Origin: Deltaproteobacteria bacterium
GTDB lineage: Bacteria; Desulfobacterota; Binatia; Binatales; Binataceae
Length of the DNA stretch: 7,692 nucleotides
NCBI GenBank assembly: GCA_003161515.1
Contig: PMOH01000508.1
Location: 1 to 7,692, forward strand
Direction: 5' to 3'
Below the pieces are notes generated by a model that did no database searches, was not told where the DNA came from, and was given only the letters and a program-made list of their open reading frames with translations. Shown here in pieces: positions 5,577 through 7,692 of the stretch. The position numbers and the translations under genes were made by a program. The stretch's first letter is position 1, and each line of letters opens with the position of its first letter.

Positions 5577-7056
5577 CGACGCCGTTAACCTGGAGGCCGC
5601 GCGCGCTCAGGCCGAAACAATAACCAAGGAGGCTCAAACAAAGAGCCAGCTAGTAGTAAAGGAGGCTGAACTAAAGGCAAAGGACATGGTGGTCGGCGCG
5701 AAGGCCGACGCCGAACGCGAGATGCGCGATCGCAGGCGCGAGATTGCCGCGATCGAGCAGAAACTCGAAGCACGCGAGGAGACTTTCGAAAAGCGCCAGG
5801 AAGCATTCGAGCGGCGCGAAGCCGATCTGAATCGGCGCGATCAAAGTCTGCGTGCGCGTGAGAAAAGTCTCACCGACAAGGAAGAAGTACTGCAGGCGCA
5901 TATCGACGAGGCTCGGACCAAGCTCGAAGCCGTCGCCGGCCTCACGCGCGAGGAAGCCAAGCGCTCGCTGATGGACGAGATGATCGGATCGGCGCGCACT
6001 GACGCCGCCAAGCACATTCGAATCGTCGAGGAAGAGGCGCGCGAGGAGGCTGATCGCCGCGCCAAGCGAGTCGTCGCGATCGCGATCGAGCGGCTGGCGG
6101 GCGAGTTCGTTGCCGAGCGCACGGTCTCGGTAATCGCGCTGCCCAACGACGAGATGAAGGGCCGCATCATCGGCCGCGAAGGCCGCAACATCCGCGCGAT
6201 CGAGGCAGCCACCGGCGTCGATATCATTATCGACGACACTCCGGAGGCGGTCGTGATTTCCTGCCACAACCCGATTCGCCGCGAGATCGCGCGCGTCGCG
6301 CTGATGCAGCTCATCTCGGACGGGCGCATTCATCCAGGCCGGATCGAGGAAGTCGTGCGCAAGGCCGAGCAGCTGGTCGAGGAATCGATTCGTGAGGCCG
6401 GTCAGCGCGCGATCATCGAAGTCGGCGTGCACGGAATCCATCCCGAACTGGTCAAGCTGCTCGGGATGCTCAAGTTTCGTTACAGCTACGCGCAGAACGT
6501 GTTGATGCATTCGATCGAAGCCGCGTTCATCTGCGGTGCGATGGCGGCCGAGCTGGGCCTCAACGAAAAGCAGGCTCGTCGCGCCGCGCTGCTGCACGAT
6601 ATCGGCAAGGCGCTGACGCATGAGGTCGAAGGATCGCACGCGTTGATCGGCGGCGAGATCGCGCGCAAATACGGCGAGTCGGCGAAGATCGTAAACGCGA
6701 TCGCGGCGCATCATGAGGAAGTCAAAGCCGAGACGATTCTTGCACCGCTGGTCGATGCGGCCGATGCGCTCTCAGGCGCGCGGCCGGGAGCGCGTCGCGA
6801 GGTGCTCGAGAGCTACGTCAAACGACTCGAGGATCTCGAAAGCATCGCGAAGTCGTTCAAGGGCGTCGAGAAATGCTTCGCCGTGCAGGCGGGACGCGAG
6901 ATGCGCGTGATCGTCGAGCCGAGCCAGATCTCGGACGAGGACACGTCGATGCTGGCGCGCGACGTCGCGCGCAAAATCGAAACGGACATGACGTACCCGG
7001 GCCAGATTCGGGTGACGGTAATCCGCGAGACGCGCGCAACCGAGCTCGCGAAATAG
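5497..7056 (+). CDS. rny: Ribonuclease Y
   Basis: RNase Y is a membrane-anchored endoribonuclease that starts mRNA decay. All family parts are present in 519 residues, the usual length. They are an N-terminal membrane helix (about 3-21, MAILGFIVGGAVFFIWGI), a long charged coiled coil (about 28-190), a KH domain with GRIIGREGRNIR (222-233) and an HD metal-dependent phosphohydrolase domain. The HD residues visible are His338 (LMHSIEAAF), His367-Asp368 (LLHDIGKA), the His405-His406 pair (AAHHEEV) and the later Asp in VDAADALSGARPGARRE. The GTG start is set by the strong AAGGAGGT. It overlaps the cyclo-ligase by 80 bases in another frame, pointing to coupled expression. The first 60 or so codons are less GC-biased than the rest. 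A perfect hairpin follows the stop by 18 bases. Nothing suggests loss of function. Confidence 0.98.
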   Translation: MALIMAILGFIVGGAVFFIWGITKQRNDAVNLEAARAQAETITKEAQTKSQLVVKEAELKAKDMVVGAKADAEREMRDRRREIAAIEQKLEAREETFEKRQEAFERREADLNRRDQSLRAREKSLTDKEEVLQAHIDEARTKLEAVAGLTREEAKRSLMDEMIGSARTDAAKHIRIVEEEAREEADRRAKRVVAIAIERLAGEFVAERTVSVIALPNDEMKGRIIGREGRNIRAIEAATGVDIIIDDTPEAVVISCHNPIRREIARVALMQLISDGRIHPGRIEEVVRKAEQLVEESIREAGQRAIIEVGVHGIHPELVKLLGMLKFRYSYAQNVLMHSIEAAFICGAMAAELGLNEKQARRAALLHDIGKALTHEVEGSHALIGGEIARKYGESAKIVNAIAAHHEEVKAETILAPLVDAADALSGARPGARREVLESYVKRLEDLESIAKSFKGVEKCFAVQAGREMRVIVEPSQISDEDTSMLARDVARKIETDMTYPGQIRVTVIRETRATELAK

Positions 7057-7074
7057 CAGCTACGCAATTCGAAT

Positions 7075-7118
7075 CGAAGGCCCGATCGCGAAAGCGCGAT
7101 CGGGCCTTCGTGCTTTCC
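7075..7118 (+). terminator. Hairpin terminator after rny
   Basis: CGAAGGCCCGATCGCG (7075-7090), loop AAAG, and its exact complement (7095-7110) give a perfect 16-bp stem 18 bases after the rny stop. The T-tract behind it is poor (TGCTTTCC), so it may work as an intrinsic terminator of moderate strength or as a 3'-end stabilising stem. It separates rny from the lipoprotein genes. Confidence 0.75.
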
Positions 7119-7187
7119 AACCGCTCTCGCCAATTCGCCGATTGCGCTGTTGTCCGGCAGTTACACTTCTGTCAACCTGTGGCGGAA

Positions 7188-7481
7188 ATGCGAGTCCTGA
7201 TTCTGTCTCTCTCGCTCTGCTGTTTGATGGGGTGCAGCACCTGGGAGGGGGTTCAGGACGATCCTACTCATCATCAGAAGATCGTGACGGCTGCCGCCCG
7301 CGGTCTCGACGCATGCCAATCCCGCCTGGATGAACTCGCGCAGGCGGACGTCACGATGCTCGAGCACAGCCGGCAACTTATGCTGACTCTTTTCAGTTTC
7401 GGTTATGTACCGTCCTATGTATGCGTCGGCACAGTCGCGTCCGATGGCTCCAATGCGCCGGCAGACTCGAGCAACCACTAG
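7188..7481 (+). CDS. Small predicted lipoprotein of unknown function
   Basis: I do not recognise this 97-residue protein. It begins with a short lipoprotein signal: a hydrophobic run LILSLSLCCLM and the lipobox L13-M14-G15-C16. Ser at +2 would favour the outer membrane in a proteobacterium. The mature part is about 82 residues with two further cysteines (43 and 79) that could form a disulphide in the periplasm, a probable helix around 30-66 (IVTAAARGLDACQSRLDELA), and a short Ser/Asn/Asp-rich tail. The frame is open upstream to 6873 inside rny, but the ATG at 7188 is the only start that places the signal at the N-terminus. Its ribosome site is weak (GGCGG). The next gene, 17 bases downstream, is also a predicted lipoprotein, so the two probably form an operon. 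Confidence 0.7.
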   Translation: MRVLILSLSLCCLMGCSTWEGVQDDPTHHQKIVTAAARGLDACQSRLDELAQADVTMLEHSRQLMLTLFSFGYVPSYVCVGTVASDGSNAPADSSNH

Positions 7482-7498
7482 AAAAGGGGTTCGCGGAT

Positions 7499-7692
7499 AT
7501 GTCTCTACGTCTCAGGCACATACTTTTCGTCCTGTGCTTTGTCTCCGGCTGCTCCGTTTACATGGAGGCGACGCGTCCAACGCCCGTCGAATTGGCGAAG
7601 TTCCATCCCGGTGACAGCCGCTCCTCCATTACGCAGGAGCTGGGTCCGCCGGTCACTACCAGCAAAGGCGGCGGCGGCACGAGCTGCGATTT
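7499..7692 (+). CDS. Predicted lipoprotein, N-terminal part (3' end outside window)
   Basis: Sixty-four residues are visible. Arg/His residues at 4-7 are followed by the hydrophobic ILFVLCFV and a lipobox V15-S16-G17-C18, then Ser at +2, which suggests outer-membrane attachment. The mature start contains FHPGDSRSSITQELGPP. The pattern of a glycine, a polar stretch and LGPP is reminiscent of the BamE/SmpA-OmlA fold (G-M-x-x-x-V-x-x-x-L-G-x-P), but this is a weak resemblance in an incomplete protein. A GGGG run and a Cys near 63 follow. The start ATG is 17 bases after the previous lipoprotein stop, with AAAAGGGG about 10 bases upstream as ribosome site. Confidence 0.75.
   Translation, partial: MSLRLRHILFVLCFVSGCSVYMEATRPTPVELAKFHPGDSRSSITQELGPPVTTSKGGGGTSCD

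Noticed and set aside
5671..6714. 347-codon minus-strand frame opposite rny
   Set aside because: Its sequence mirrors the RNase Y reading frame and shows no family motif; rny is unmistakable.
6873..7187. Upstream extension of the first lipoprotein frame into rny
   Set aside because: The extension overlaps rny and the terminator hairpin and would bury the lipoprotein signal inside the protein.
7405..7614. 69-codon frame overlapping both lipoprotein genes
   Set aside because: It lacks a signal or domain and conflicts with two frames that each carry a clear lipobox.

Overview
The window is a high-GC bacterial chromosome segment (roughly 60% G+C by eye) carrying housekeeping genes for chromosome organisation, protein targeting, cell division, folate metabolism and RNA decay. 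The neighbourhood ftsY - zapB-like - zapA - 5-formyltetrahydrofolate cyclo-ligase - rny, with a membrane-anchored long FtsY and an RNase Y, resembles the Deltaproteobacteria and their split-off phyla (Desulfobacterota, Binatota and similar). That placement is an inference from gene content and order, not a sequence search.

Layout. 1-1581 (+): the C-terminal part of SMC, entering the window at the end of the hinge and running to the ABC-type head and stop. A bidirectional hairpin terminator (about 1591-1630) separates it from a converging short-chain dehydrogenase on the minus strand (1655-2503). The intergenic stretch 2504-2792 holds a good promoter and Shine-Dalgarno for the dehydrogenase and an array of five inverted repeats, one of which contains a GAGCGGAGCGAAGAATC-type dispersed repeat. 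ftsY (2793-3998, +) follows. A TTGACA promoter overlapping the ftsY stop probably starts a second unit: zapB-like (4046-4294), zapA (4308-4580), a 279-base gap at the usual place of the 6S RNA gene, the cyclo-ligase (4860-5576) and rny (5497-7056), the last two overlapping by 80 bases. A perfect 16-bp hairpin (7075-7110) ends this unit. Two small predicted lipoproteins of unknown function follow (7188-7481, and 7499 to the window end, incomplete).

How the genes fit together. SMC compacts and segregates chromosomes; FtsY docks ribosome-SRP complexes at the membrane; the ZapB-like coiled coil and ZapA act on the FtsZ ring; the cyclo-ligase recycles 5-formyl-THF; RNase Y starts mRNA decay at the membrane. 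They make a growth and division cluster rather than one pathway.

No clearly new biological system is visible. The items most worth a second look are the inverted-repeat array and regulatory-looking palindromes upstream of the dehydrogenase, the possible 6S-type RNA between zapA and the cyclo-ligase, the dual-coding overlap at the start of rny, and the uncharacterised lipoprotein pair.
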